DNA of 16,872 bases, taken from NCBI GenBank assembly GCA_910587865.1, contig CAJUNX010000063.1, positions 1 to 16,872 on the forward strand. Reading direction: 5' to 3'. A model generated the notes under the pieces. It was not told the origin of the DNA and searched no databases. It saw only the letters and a list, made by a program, of their open reading frames with translations. This document shows positions 1 to 7,799 of the stretch, piece by piece. Origin of the DNA: an uncultured Roseburia sp. (GTDB lineage Bacteria > Bacillota > Clostridia > Lachnospirales > Lachnospiraceae). How positions within the stretch are numbered: the stretch's first letter is position 1; the number at the start of each line of letters is the position of its first letter. A program made the position numbers and the translations under genes.

Positions 1-1434
1 AAGCGCCACAAGCACCGCGTCATAGGTCGCCGTGCTGCCGCCGTCTGTTAAATTCTTTACCTCACCCGAAAAATATGCCTTCTGTGTCGCGTCAAACTGC
101 GCGATCGGCAGATTGACCGTGACGTCGCCCGAATAACTGACCAGCCCTATATAGTGCTCGGATCCGATGTAGGCGGATGCGTTTACCAGCGACGACTTCA
201 GCGAATTTAACGGTTTCCCGCTCATGGAGCCGGAGACATCCGCAACGAATACCGCGATGATCGGTCTGCCGCCGTTTTTATTCTGTTTCCACACCTTCTG
301 CGCCGTCAGATAACCGGTGCCGTCGAGTCCGGGATCCTCCGCCGCATAGTCGTCATGGCGGTTAAAGCCTTTCTCCGTCGCGAGCTTCTGATTGTCGTCA
401 TTCAGACAGTAATCGGCAAACAGCTTCGCTGCATCCTGCTCCTCCTGGGAACAGTAATCGAAGGTATAGACCGGGTGATCATGACGGATTCCCGCCGGGA
501 TGTAGACATAGTTTGCCAGCTCCGGCGTGTTGATGTATGCCTGTTCCTCCATCACCATCGCGTTGATCACGCCCTTTGCCGCCTGATTGCGGAGCACCGC
601 CGTAGTATAGGCCACCGGCGGGGAAGATTTCTGATATTCCAGCAGCTTCTCCTGCGCCGTGTCGGAAAGCGGATTTTTCTCGTCAAACGCCTTTAACATC
701 GCGGTTAAAATATTTAATCCCGTGCTGGAAGTGTAGGGATTCGTGTAGGCAAAAATCAGATCTCCCGCCAGCGTCGCCTCAAGAACATTCGGCAGTGTGG
801 CCTCCCCGTATGTCTCAATAAACGTATCATAGACATCCTTCTTGATCAGAATGCCTGCGGTATTTCCGGCGATGCGGTCCGTGACCTCCTTTGTGCCGAT
901 GCCCGATGATTTTAACATCATTCCCCACGCCTCGTTCGACGGGATAAAAATCTGAGGCTCGTAGTCCCCTGCCGTCATATAAGTCACGACCTCGCCCGAA
1001 GTGATCCTTCTGACAGAAACCGTCACACGCTTGTCCCCGATTGTATATCCGGCCTTATTGAACTCCTGTGCCACGATGTTGATCCAGTCGTCCGGCGCTT
1101 CGGCTGAGAGCTCCGTCGCGGCTGCGATCTCGAGATTGATATCGCCGTTTCCCGTCACCGTAACCGGAAACGTCGAAATGTCCGCCAGCGTGTCCGCCTC
1201 CGACACCTCGTCCGAATAGATGTCGAGTACCGGGTTTGTCACTTCGTTGACACGGACTTTTTTTAACATGGAATCCATCTCCGCCTCGGCGTCCTCATAG
1301 CTTAACGATCCCTCGTTTCGCTCCGTTCTGACGCCGTCCCCGCAGCCGGCCGACAGCCCTGCAAGCAGCGCAGCCGACAGAAGCAGGGCAAGACTCCTTT
1401 TAAACATACTCCCCTTTTTTCGCTCTTTTCTCAT
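1..1434 (-). CDS. Lipoprotein with substrate-binding-like and VWA domains (3' end off window)
   Basis: A secreted, membrane-anchored protein of unknown role; 478 codons are visible and the C-terminus lies beyond base 1. The N-terminus is basic (RKERKKGSMFKR), followed by a hydrophobic stretch and a lipobox LSAGC with the lipidated Cys at residue 31. Residues about 50-370 resemble a type II periplasmic binding fold seen in proteins annotated as substrate-binding and VWA domain-containing. A von Willebrand A domain begins near residue 390 with the metal-site motif DVSGS (399-403) and the second-loop Thr at 468 (GGST), so the MIDAS looks intact. I chose the ATG at 1434: it overlaps the stop of the upstream gene as ATGA and has AAAGGA six bases upstream. 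The internal ATG at 1407 has a GGGGAG that sits too close. It is the last visible gene of a three-gene operon. Domain call firm, function unknown. Confidence 0.85.
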   Translation of the reverse strand, partial: MRKERKKGSMFKRSLALLLSAALLAGLSAGCGDGVRTERNEGSLSYEDAEAEMDSMLKKVRVNEVTNPVLDIYSDEVSEADTLADISTFPVTVTGNGDINLEIAAATELSAEAPDDWINIVAQEFNKAGYTIGDKRVTVSVRRITSGEVVTYMTAGDYEPQIFIPSNEAWGMMLKSSGIGTKEVTDRIAGNTAGILIKKDVYDTFIETYGEATLPNVLEATLAGDLIFAYTNPYTSSTGLNILTAMLKAFDEKNPLSDTAQEKLLEYQKSSPPVAYTTAVLRNQAAKGVINAMVMEEQAYINTPELANYVYIPAGIRHDHPVYTFDYCSQEEQDAAKLFADYCLNDDNQKLATEKGFNRHDDYAAEDPGLDGTGYLTAQKVWKQNKNGGRPIIAVFVADVSGSMSGKPLNSLKSSLVNASAYIGSEHYIGLVSYSGDVTVNLPIAQFDATQKAYFSGEVKNLTDGGSTATYDAVLVAL

Positions 1435-2222
1435 GCGTTATCCTTTCTCTGACCATCCTCAATTGATGACAGAATCGTAGATTTATAGACATCCAGCAGT
1501 TCCATACTGTTGTCGTCCTCCCCCTGTTTATTTAAAAATTCCGCCAGCGCAAAGAGAAATTCCTGCACCTGCACCAGCTGCTTCTGTCCTTCTTCATGAC
1601 AGACAGAGAGCTTCTCCTGCACGAGCCGGACATCCTTCTCCTCGTCGTTTTCCGCCACATCCAGGTAATTGATCACCTTACGGACATTTTTGCACAGATA
1701 CTGTTCCACCCGGTCCAGCATATCCTCCGTGCTGGCCAGCGCATCCGCTCCGTTGATATCCAGAAGATGCGAAAGCTTCTCCTGATGCTCGTCCATCATG
1801 TCCAGCTGAAGCTTTAGCTGCATCAGCGGCTGGGCAAGCGTATTCCATTTCTGTGCGGCATACTCTGTGAGCAGATCTCTGATCTTCTGAGAATCCATCT
1901 TTTTGGAGACGGACAGCACCTCCTTATGCTTTTCCTGCTCCTGCATCCTCTCCTGACGCTGCACCTCGTCCCTCGCGGTCTCCCTGTCCCGCGCCGCCTG
2001 CCATCTTTTCTGACGGACCAGCCCGGCCGCATAAAGCGCCGTCACCGCAAGGCTTATGACTGCGCCCGCACCATAGACGGCATTGCGCAGCCCCCTGTAA
2101 AAGCGGATGCCGTAACGGATGACAATACCGTGCATACTCAGATGCAGCCAGAGACACACCAGGGCAGCCCCTCCCACGACAATCACAACATAGATCAGTT
2201 TTATTCTTTTTCGCTCCGGCAT
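1431..2222 (-). CDS. Two-helix membrane protein with coiled-coil cytoplasmic tail, unknown function
   Basis: A 263-residue protein I do not recognise. Two hydrophobic segments (about residues 9-27 and 49-67) with flanking basic residues predict a hairpin anchored in the membrane. They are followed by a long charged, Gln/Glu/Lys-rich helical region (about 70-260) with coiled-coil character. The ATG at 2222 is preceded by GAGGAG about ten bases away. The start lies 22 bases inside the preceding gene, and the stop overlaps the start of the VWA lipoprotein by four bases (ATGA). All three genes should therefore be translationally coupled and may act in one envelope complex: membrane anchor, soluble coiled-coil partner and external lipoprotein. 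That partnership is inferred from the operon only. Confidence 0.8.
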   Translation of the reverse strand: MPERKRIKLIYVVIVVGGAALVCLWLHLSMHGIVIRYGIRFYRGLRNAVYGAGAVISLAVTALYAAGLVRQKRWQAARDRETARDEVQRQERMQEQEKHKEVLSVSKKMDSQKIRDLLTEYAAQKWNTLAQPLMQLKLQLDMMDEHQEKLSHLLDINGADALASTEDMLDRVEQYLCKNVRKVINYLDVAENDEEKDVRLVQEKLSVCHEEGQKQLVQVQEFLFALAEFLNKQGEDDNSMELLDVYKSTILSSIEDGQRKDNA

Positions 2223-2692
2223 GGCGCAGCTTCTCCTCTCAGTATATTCCGCAGACGAATGATCTCCGCCGCATCGCTCATCTCCCTGGCTTCCGCGAGC
2301 CGGGCCTGTATCGTATCGGAATGGGTTAAAAACCCCTTTAACAGCTCTTCCTTCTGTGATAAAAGCAGCAGATTCTGAGCCGTCATCTGCCGCGTGACCG
2401 CGACACTGTATTCCCGCGCGCCGCTCACCCCGGAGGACATCTGTCTGACCGGCTCCTCCGTTTTGATGTCAGAAGAGTCCGCGCTTTCCGGCACGGATAA
2501 TTCCTTCTGAATCTGCTCGAGCTTCACCGCCAGCCGTCTGCAGCGCTCGAGCAGAATCCGGCACTGCATGTCCGTCATGGCCGCGGGGGCCGTCCCGTAT
2601 ACCGCTATCACACCGGTTTCTGTCTCCCTGCTGATGTCAAGCAGCTCGTCCGCCGCCGCTGCTGCCTGCCGCTGTAATCGTGTCAGATCCAT
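2201..2692 (-). CDS. Small helical coiled-coil protein, unknown function
   Basis: A 163-residue, mostly helical cytoplasmic protein with no signal peptide, membrane segment or catalytic motif that I recognise. Residues about 1-70 and 105-150 are charged amphipathic helices, separated by a Ser/Asp/Glu-rich linker (about 68-90). The ATG at 2692 is the only in-frame start near the ribosome binding site. A GGAGG lies about twelve bases upstream, rather far, and an out-of-frame ATG seven bases upstream opens a different frame. It is first in the operon with the membrane protein and the VWA lipoprotein, 70 bases downstream of a consensus promoter. It could equally be a regulator or a structural partner. 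Confidence 0.72.
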   Translation of the reverse strand: MDLTRLQRQAAAAADELLDISRETETGVIAVYGTAPAAMTDMQCRILLERCRRLAVKLEQIQKELSVPESADSSDIKTEEPVRQMSSGVSGAREYSVAVTRQMTAQNLLLLSQKEELLKGFLTHSDTIQARLAEAREMSDAAEIIRLRNILRGEAAPCRSEKE

Positions 2693-2763
2693 CGTCTCAT
2701 TCCGCCTCCGTGCAGCCTGTCCTCATCCGCCGTCGTTCTGGTCCGATGAAAACGGCTATCTTT

Positions 2764-2791
2764 ATTATACTTCCGGATTTTTATCTGTCAA
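2764..2791 (-). promoter_or_regulatory. Consensus sigma-A promoter of the VWA operon
   Basis: On the minus strand TTGACA (2786-2791) and TATAAT (2764-2769) are both perfect, with a 16-base spacer. The -35 box overlaps the TGA stop of the GNAT-PPOX gene, so the operon has its own strong promoter inside the end of its upstream neighbour. The predicted leader is about 65 bases. Confidence 0.85.
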
Positions 2792-3903
2792 CCTGGAAGG
2801 TTTTTCTGTCTCTGTTTTCCCGTCATCCGCTCCACGACCAGCCGGTATACCATAGTCTGCGGCATCACCGCACGGTTATAGGAAAAATCCTCCCTGTGGT
2901 AATGTGCCATCAGCACGTTTAACGCCGCTTCTTTTTCCTCCTCCGCGAGAAATTCAATACGTCCCTGTCCGATCACGCTCTTATAATTCATCGTGCAGTT
3001 CCCGGTGTCTTCCTCGGTCAGAAGTTCATGCGCGCAGTCCATCTCAAAGCTCACGCGCGGGTCGCGCTCCATCCGTTTCAGCTTCAGTCCTTCCGCCGCG
3101 CTGTGAAAGTACAGCGCTACACGGCCTTCCCGGACCGTCATCCCGAAATTTAAGGGGATGATGTACGGATACCCGTCTCCATCATTCATGCAGATCCTGC
3201 AGACGTCGCACTCCTCCATGATCGCCACGAGTTCCTCAAACTCCGTCACCTCCCGGTCCCGGCGGCGCATGTGCCGCGCCGGTACGCCGGACGCAGGCTC
3301 ACTCTGCACCCTTTCCTCTCCCGCGCATTCCGCATCGCTTTCCGGCTCACTCCGCACACCTTCCGCTCTCCCGCTTTCCACATCGCTCTGCCCGGTATCG
3401 CCTTTCAGGAGTGAATACATCTTCATATCGAGCACGTTCCCGTTTTTTACGGCATTGTTTCTCAGTGTCCCTTCGTACTGAAAGCCCGCCTTTTCGAGCA
3501 CACGGCAGGATGCCCCGTTCGATGCAAACGGCTCCGCATAGATTCGGATCACATCGCTTTTCTCAAAAACATATGCACAGATCTGTCTGACCGCCTCGGT
3601 CATCAATCCCTTTCCCCAGTATTCTTCCGCAATATAATACCCCAGCTCGGCTGTCTGCCTGTGTATGTTTCCCTGGCGGAAAACGCCGATGCTCCCGACC
3701 ACACGGTCGTCCGCCGTTATCGCAAACGCGAACGTCTCATCTGCGTCCGCGGACAGAAGAAACGAAATATACGCTCTTCCGTCCTCCTCGGTGTACGGAT
3801 ACGGCAGTCCGTCCCTGAGACGATCCTGTATGTTTTTGTTGGAAATAATCGCTGTCAGATCCGCCGCATCCTTAAGACTCCATTTTCTTATCTTACAAAT
3901 CAT
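2788..3903 (-). CDS. GNAT acetyltransferase fused to Nim/PPOX-type flavin-binding domain
   Basis: A 371-residue two-domain protein. Residues 1-168 are a RimJ/RimL-type GNAT acetyltransferase: the acetyl-CoA loop is EYWGKGLMTEAV (94-105), followed by SNGASCRVLEKAGF (128-141). Residues 169-209 are an acidic, low-complexity linker with a repeated (R/Q)SEP motif. Residues 211-371 match the pyridoxamine-5'-phosphate-oxidase-like family that includes 5-nitroimidazole-resistance (Nim) proteins: RRRDREVT then CRICMNDGDGYPYIIPLNFG. That family is a split-barrel flavin binder. The start has GGGAGG seven bases upstream. It is monocistronic, with its own promoter. A detoxification role (acetylation plus flavin-dependent reduction or haem/flavin binding) is plausible, but the substrate is unknown. 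Confidence 0.88.
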   Translation of the reverse strand: MICKIRKWSLKDAADLTAIISNKNIQDRLRDGLPYPYTEEDGRAYISFLLSADADETFAFAITADDRVVGSIGVFRQGNIHRQTAELGYYIAEEYWGKGLMTEAVRQICAYVFEKSDVIRIYAEPFASNGASCRVLEKAGFQYEGTLRNNAVKNGNVLDMKMYSLLKGDTGQSDVESGRAEGVRSEPESDAECAGEERVQSEPASGVPARHMRRRDREVTEFEELVAIMEECDVCRICMNDGDGYPYIIPLNFGMTVREGRVALYFHSAAEGLKLKRMERDPRVSFEMDCAHELLTEEDTGNCTMNYKSVIGQGRIEFLAEEEKEAALNVLMAHYHREDFSYNRAVMPQTMVYRLVVERMTGKQRQKNLPG

Positions 3904-3944
3904 TTCTCCGCCTCCCTGATCTTTTATTCCCGGTGACAGACTCT

Positions 3945-3953
3945 ATTATAGCA
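3945..3953 (-). promoter_or_regulatory. Extended -10 promoter of the GNAT-PPOX gene
   Basis: On the minus strand TGCTATAAT is an extended -10 with a perfect TATAAT (3945-3950). No good -35 box is found 16-18 bases upstream. It lies about 42 bases before the ATG at 3903. Confidence 0.65.
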
Positions 3954-3987
3954 TACCCGCTCTGATGATGCATCCTTACTTTTATGC

Positions 3988-4017
3988 AGGACAAAGCCGG
4001 GGCGTTTTGCCCCGGCT
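3988..4017 (-). terminator. Terminator after the sugar permease operon
   Basis: A nine-base-pair GC-rich stem (3995-4003 with 4009-4017, arms AGCCGGGGC and GCCCCGGCT) with a five-base loop, followed on the minus strand by TTGTCCT. The T-tract is weak but the stem is strong. It lies just after the stop of the last permease gene. Confidence 0.7.
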
Positions 4018-4040
4018 GTTTTCCTTATCCCTTCTATTCT

Positions 4041-4934
4041 TTATCCCTTCACGGCCCCCATCACGATACCCTTTGCAAAATACTTCTGGAAGAACGGATA
4101 CACGAGCAGGATCGGCAGGATCGCCACCACCGCGATCGCCAGGCGGATCGTCACGCTCGGCAGGGTGCTCGTATCGACACCCGCAAGGTTGGACGCGTTA
4201 TTCGCCAGATACTGGATATTATTGTTCATCTCGTTTAACAGCAGCTGGATGCTGTAGAGCTTACTCTCCGAGATGTAGTACAGTCCGTTCTGCCAGTCGT
4301 TCCAGTAGGTCACGGCCGACATCAGTCCGACCGTGGCCAGAATCGGCGTGGAGAGCGGCATCACGATTTTAAAGAAAATGTTAAACTGCCCGGCGCCGTC
4401 GATCTCCGCGGCCTCGATCAGCTCGCCCGGAATACTCGTCGTAAAATAGTTTTTCACGAGGATCACCGTAAAGCCGCTCATCAGAAGGTTCGGCAGGATC
4501 AGTCCCCAGACCGTGTTTTTCACATGCACCACATTGCTGTAGATCAGGTAGGTCGGCACAAGTCCGCCGTTGAAAAGCATCGTAACCATGATCGCCAGAA
4601 AGATCGCCTTCACACCCGGCACATCCTTCTGCACCAGACCGTAAGCCAGCATGGACACCAGCATAATCCCGAGCGCCGTTCCGATCACGGTCACGATCAC
4701 CGTGATAAAATACGCGCGGCCGATCTGATCCCACTGGTTAAAAATAAACTGATACGCCTCCAGGCTGAACTCGCCCGGTATAAATTTGTAGCCGTATTTT
4801 GTCGCGTAGGCATCCGAGGAAAAGGACGCCGCAATCAGAAGCCAGAACGGCACAACCGCAAGGATACAGCCGATGGTGAGCACGACATGCGCGACAGCCT
4901 GAAAGATCTTCTCTTCTTTTGATAAAATACCCAT
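4041..4934 (-). CDS. Carbohydrate ABC transporter permease, LplC/MalG type
   Basis: An inner-membrane permease of 297 residues, typical for the family, with about six hydrophobic segments. It pairs with the upstream permease to form the channel of a sugar importer. The coupling (EAA) motif that contacts the ATPase is clear: EAAEIDGAGQFNIFFKIVMP, near residues 184-203. The motif FNGGLVPTYL and the terminal FAKGIVMGAVKG are typical of the LplC/YtcP branch, often used for complex oligosaccharides. It starts 12 bases after the stop of the first permease and ends before a terminator. No ATPase gene lies nearby; such importers commonly share an MsmX-type ATPase encoded elsewhere. Confidence 0.93.
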   Translation of the reverse strand: MGILSKEEKIFQAVAHVVLTIGCILAVVPFWLLIAASFSSDAYATKYGYKFIPGEFSLEAYQFIFNQWDQIGRAYFITVIVTVIGTALGIMLVSMLAYGLVQKDVPGVKAIFLAIMVTMLFNGGLVPTYLIYSNVVHVKNTVWGLILPNLLMSGFTVILVKNYFTTSIPGELIEAAEIDGAGQFNIFFKIVMPLSTPILATVGLMSAVTYWNDWQNGLYYISESKLYSIQLLLNEMNNNIQYLANNASNLAGVDTSTLPSVTIRLAIAVVAILPILLVYPFFQKYFAKGIVMGAVKG

Positions 4935-4946
4935 CTTTGCTCCCTC

Positions 4947-5867
4947 CTAAAACATCGCGTTTTCCCTGCTGACCTTACGGATCAGTCCGTTCGCCGACAT
5001 CACGAGGATAAAGCCGACAATCGACTGGATAAAGCCCGCAGCGGATGACATTCCGATATTGTTCTGATTCATCAGTGCGTTGTAGACGAACGTATCGATC
5101 GTCATCGTCACATCGTAGAGCGGTCCCGAGTTTTTCGGAATCTGATAAAAGAGACCGAAATCCGAGTAGAACATGCGCCCCACGTTTAAGATAAAGAGCG
5201 TGATGATCGTCGGGAGCAGCTGCGGAATCGTGATCCTTGTGATCTGCTGCCACTTCGTCGCGCCGTCGATGCGCGCCGCCTCATAATAATCCGGGCTGAT
5301 TCCGATCACGGCCGCTAAGTATATGATCATGTTAAAGCCGAGCCCCTTCCACTGGTTCACGAAAAAGAGGATAAACGGCCAGAAGATCTTTTCCTGATAA
5401 AAATTAATCTTCGCCGTCCCGCCTAACGCCGGAATGATCGTATTGTTGACATATCCGTTCTCGCCGGCCAGAAACGCGTACACGAGATAGCTCACCACAA
5501 CCCAGCTCATCAGATAGGGAAGCAGGATCACGGTCTGATAAATCCGGTTTGCGATCCTGCTGCGGATCTCATTCATCAGGATCGCAACCGTGATTGCAAG
5601 CACGGTTCCTAACGTGATAAAAACGAGATTATAGAGCACGGTATTGCGGATCATAGTCACGACGCTGCCCGACTGGAACAGGAACTGGAAATTGTCAAAT
5701 CCGTTCCACGGGCTTCTAAAAATACCCTTCCGATAGTTGATCTTTTTAAACGCAATCACGATCCCCGCCATCGGCAGATAGTTATTTACGATAAAATACA
5801 GCACGCCCGGAAGCATCATGATATAAATCGGAAGCGCTTTCGCCCAGCGTATTTTCTTTTTTTTCAT
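4947..5867 (-). CDS. Carbohydrate ABC transporter permease, LplB/UgpA type
   Basis: The partner permease of the same importer, 306 residues from the ATG at 5867. I preferred this start over the ATG at 5975: the upstream 36 codons give a charged non-conserved leader, whereas MKKKKIRWAKALPIY is the usual N-terminus of the family. AGAGGA lies upstream, though about 12 bases away. The protein has about six hydrophobic segments and an EAA loop, YEAARIDGATKWQQITRITI, in the expected place about 80 residues from the C-terminus. The ending RKVSRENAMF is typical of LplB-like permeases. It lies 232 bases downstream of the substrate-binding protein stump, and its natural promoter was probably upstream of that gene. 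Confidence 0.93.
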   Translation of the reverse strand: MKKKKIRWAKALPIYIMMLPGVLYFIVNNYLPMAGIVIAFKKINYRKGIFRSPWNGFDNFQFLFQSGSVVTMIRNTVLYNLVFITLGTVLAITVAILMNEIRSRIANRIYQTVILLPYLMSWVVVSYLVYAFLAGENGYVNNTIIPALGGTAKINFYQEKIFWPFILFFVNQWKGLGFNMIIYLAAVIGISPDYYEAARIDGATKWQQITRITIPQLLPTIITLFILNVGRMFYSDFGLFYQIPKNSGPLYDVTMTIDTFVYNALMNQNNIGMSSAAGFIQSIVGFILVMSANGLIRKVSRENAMF

Positions 5868-6002
5868 AACGTTTTCTTTCCTCTCTGATGATAATGAGTC
5901 CCGGCGTGCGGATTTTTTGTCTGTCCGCCGCGCCCTGATTGTTTCAGATCTGACGGCAAAGGGGCACAGATGCACCCTGATATACTGACCCGTTCATTTT
6001 CA

Positions 6003-6032
6003 GAAAAGGGAACGCGTTACCGTCCCCTTTTC
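6003..6032 (-). promoter_or_regulatory. Intercistronic hairpin between binding protein and permease genes
   Basis: An inverted repeat GAAAAGGG/CCCTTTTC (6003-6010 and 6025-6032) encloses a GC-rich loop. There is no T-tract on the minus strand, so it is probably not a terminator. Hairpins at this place in sugar-transporter operons often protect the upstream binding-protein message, but here that is inference. Confidence 0.4.
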
Positions 6033-6099
6033 CCGTCTTACCGAATATACGCCCCGCAGCGCTGCACCGACATGCCCGCACGGATTTACTGCGCAGATT

Positions 6100-6732
6100 T
6101 TACTGCTGCGCCAGCCACTCGTCGAACTGCGCCTGGTTGTCGGCGATGATGTCGTTGATGCCGGCGTTCTCAAGATCCGCCAGGAACTGCTCGTACATGC
6201 TGTCGAGATCGCTCTCGGAGCCGCTCTCTAAGGTCGGCAGATACTGGGTCAGCACTGCGTCGACATTCGCAATCTTTGTCGCCATATTGATCGTATTGTA
6301 GGCGTAACCGACCGCCTTCGTCGGGTTTGCCATCGCTTCCTGTGTATATGCCTCATTGGTTGCCTTGTCATTCGACGCATCCCACACATACTCATATCTT
6401 CTGTCGCCGTAGAGACCGAGCGTATTGTAGTAGCTGCTCGTATTTCCGTCCACGCCCTCCGGGAATTTGATCAGCATATTGTCCGCGTCCGCGATCTCAA
6501 AATGCTCGCCCTCGATCCCCCACAGGATCAGGTTGTGCAGGTCATGGTTCGAGTAGGTATAATCGAGAAACCGCAGCGCCGCTTCCGGATCCGTCGACGT
6601 GATCGGCACGGTCCAGAACGTTCCGCCCGAGGAGGACTGCGCCGTATAGAAGGAGTCGGACGTCATAAACTGTTTTGCCGGAAAGCCCGTTGCGCTTGTA
6701 AAATATCCGACGGACAGATTTCCGATTTCCCG
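6100..6732 (-). pseudogene. C-terminal stump of LplA-type sugar substrate-binding protein
   Basis: About 210 codons remain of a binding lipoprotein normally near 500 residues. The open frame follows a TAG at 6733-6735 and reads VGYFTSATGFPAKQFM and then the C-terminal lobe (GTFWTVPITSTDPEAALRFL), ending at TAA. The signal peptide, lipobox and N-terminal lobe are absent. The 115 bases between the TAG and the upstream terminator cannot encode them in any frame. An internal ATG at 6666 could start a 188-residue product, but it has no export signal and would not work as a binding protein. Its position just before two permeases is where the cognate binding gene is expected. A 5' deletion is the simplest reading; an assembly join is an alternative. 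Confidence 0.8.
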
Positions 6733-6735
6733 CTA

Positions 6736-6849
6736 TCTTTTACACAGATCCGACAGCGGCTTGCACAAATCCGATTTGCACCGTAACTCCCCTTCCGTAC
6801 CGGCTTATAACAAACGCCGTCACGTTTCACGTGCCGGCTTATTGTAACA
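6736..6849. other. Scar region between terminator and truncated binding protein
   Basis: This stretch should hold the promoter and first 300 codons of the binding-protein gene but holds neither. It contains a 13-base near-identical direct repeat, CGT(A/G)CCGGCTTAT, at 6796-6808 and 6830-6842 (period 34). Several ATCCGA-like motifs occur nearby (around 6705, 6750 and 6772). These could be leftover regulator-binding sites or decayed sequence. Confidence 0.35.
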
Positions 6850-6881
6850 AAAAAGACATCACCTGATCGTGATGTCTTTTT
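6846..6881 (-). terminator. Terminator after the response regulator gene
   Basis: A perfect 13-base-pair stem (6850-6862 with 6869-6881; core AAAGACATCAC) with a six-base loop, followed on the minus strand by a T-run. The symmetrical A/T flanks would let it work on either strand. It separates the two-component genes from the transporter genes. Confidence 0.88.
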
Positions 6882-6961
6882 CATTTTCCTCTCCATTCCG
6901 ACGCGTTTTCAGGCGGGACAGACATCTGCCCCATCCTGTCAGACAATGGCAGTAATCCCCC

Positions 6962-7750
6962 TCACTCCCGGTGCTCCTTCTGATAATCCCGCGGCGGAAG
7001 ACCGTACGCCTTCTTAAACTGCCGTGTAAAATAAGCGTAATTGGGATACCCCACCTTCGCGGAAATCATGCTGACGGAATAGCTGCTGTGCTTTAGCATC
7101 TCCGCGGCCAGTGTCATGCGCTCGTCAGTGATATAATCGACAAGCGTCTTATTGTATCGCTTCTTAAACAGACGGGAAAGATGGTCGGGGCTGACATAGA
7201 CATTTCTCGCCAGCTCCTCGACGGAGAGCTTCTCGTCGATATGCGCCCGTATGTACGCTACGGTCTCCCCGACCGCATCCCGGTGCATGCCGTCATCCTC
7301 TTTCTGAGCGCCCTCCTGTCTGCCGAGTCCTTCCATATACCGCTTTCCGTAATCGACATACAGCGTCTGCTCTTTTGCATGGTTGTATTTTTCCTTCGCT
7401 TTCTCCAGCAGCTCCGCGAGCTCCGCCGGATCCACCGGTTTTAAAACATAATCCATGCAGCGAAGGGATACTGCCTGCTTTACGATATCGAACTCGTCGT
7501 GACAGGAGAGGATGATGCACTCCGTGTCCGGCGAATTCCGGTTGACCCACTCCACGAGCTCGAGCCCGTTTCCCATCGGCATCTCAATATCGCAGATCAG
7601 GATCGCGATCTCGTGCTGCCGGAACAGATTCACCGCCTGGCCGTAGCTCGTCGCTGTCAGGATCTCCTCAAACGCGAGAACCGACCAGTCGACACTGTCT
7701 AAAATCCCTTTTAAGGCAAATATCTCATCGTCCACCATCAGAAGCTTCAT
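6962..7750 (-). CDS. Response regulator, YesN-type with AraC DNA-binding domain
   Basis: A 262-residue transcription factor. The N-terminal receiver has the acidic pair D7/D8, phosphoacceptor D54 (ICDIEMP), S82 and K104 (YVLKPVD), so phosphorylation looks intact. Residues about 163-258 form an AraC/XylS double helix-turn-helix (LSVEELARNVYVSPDHLSRL and the second HTH ending YFTRQFKKAYG). It is shorter than many YesN proteins because the middle linker is brief. The start has GGGGAGG five bases upstream. It follows the histidine kinase gene by 49 bases, forming a classic pair that in Firmicutes controls an adjacent sugar importer. The likely target is the downstream binding protein/permease operon. 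Confidence 0.93.
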   Translation of the reverse strand: MKLLMVDDEIFALKGILDSVDWSVLAFEEILTATSYGQAVNLFRQHEIAILICDIEMPMGNGLELVEWVNRNSPDTECIILSCHDEFDIVKQAVSLRCMDYVLKPVDPAELAELLEKAKEKYNHAKEQTLYVDYGKRYMEGLGRQEGAQKEDDGMHRDAVGETVAYIRAHIDEKLSVEELARNVYVSPDHLSRLFKKRYNKTLVDYITDERMTLAAEMLKHSSYSVSMISAKVGYPNYAYFTRQFKKAYGLPPRDYQKEHRE

Positions 7751-7799
7751 CGTTTCCTCCCCGTTTCTTTATTTTGCATCAGCCGCTCTGTCCGAGGCT

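Noticed and set aside
6663..6884. A minus-strand frame beginning MKKTSRSGDV with AGAGGA just upstream
   Set aside because: Its start codon lies in the flank of a strong terminator hairpin, the peptide looks random, and it overlaps the binding-protein frame.
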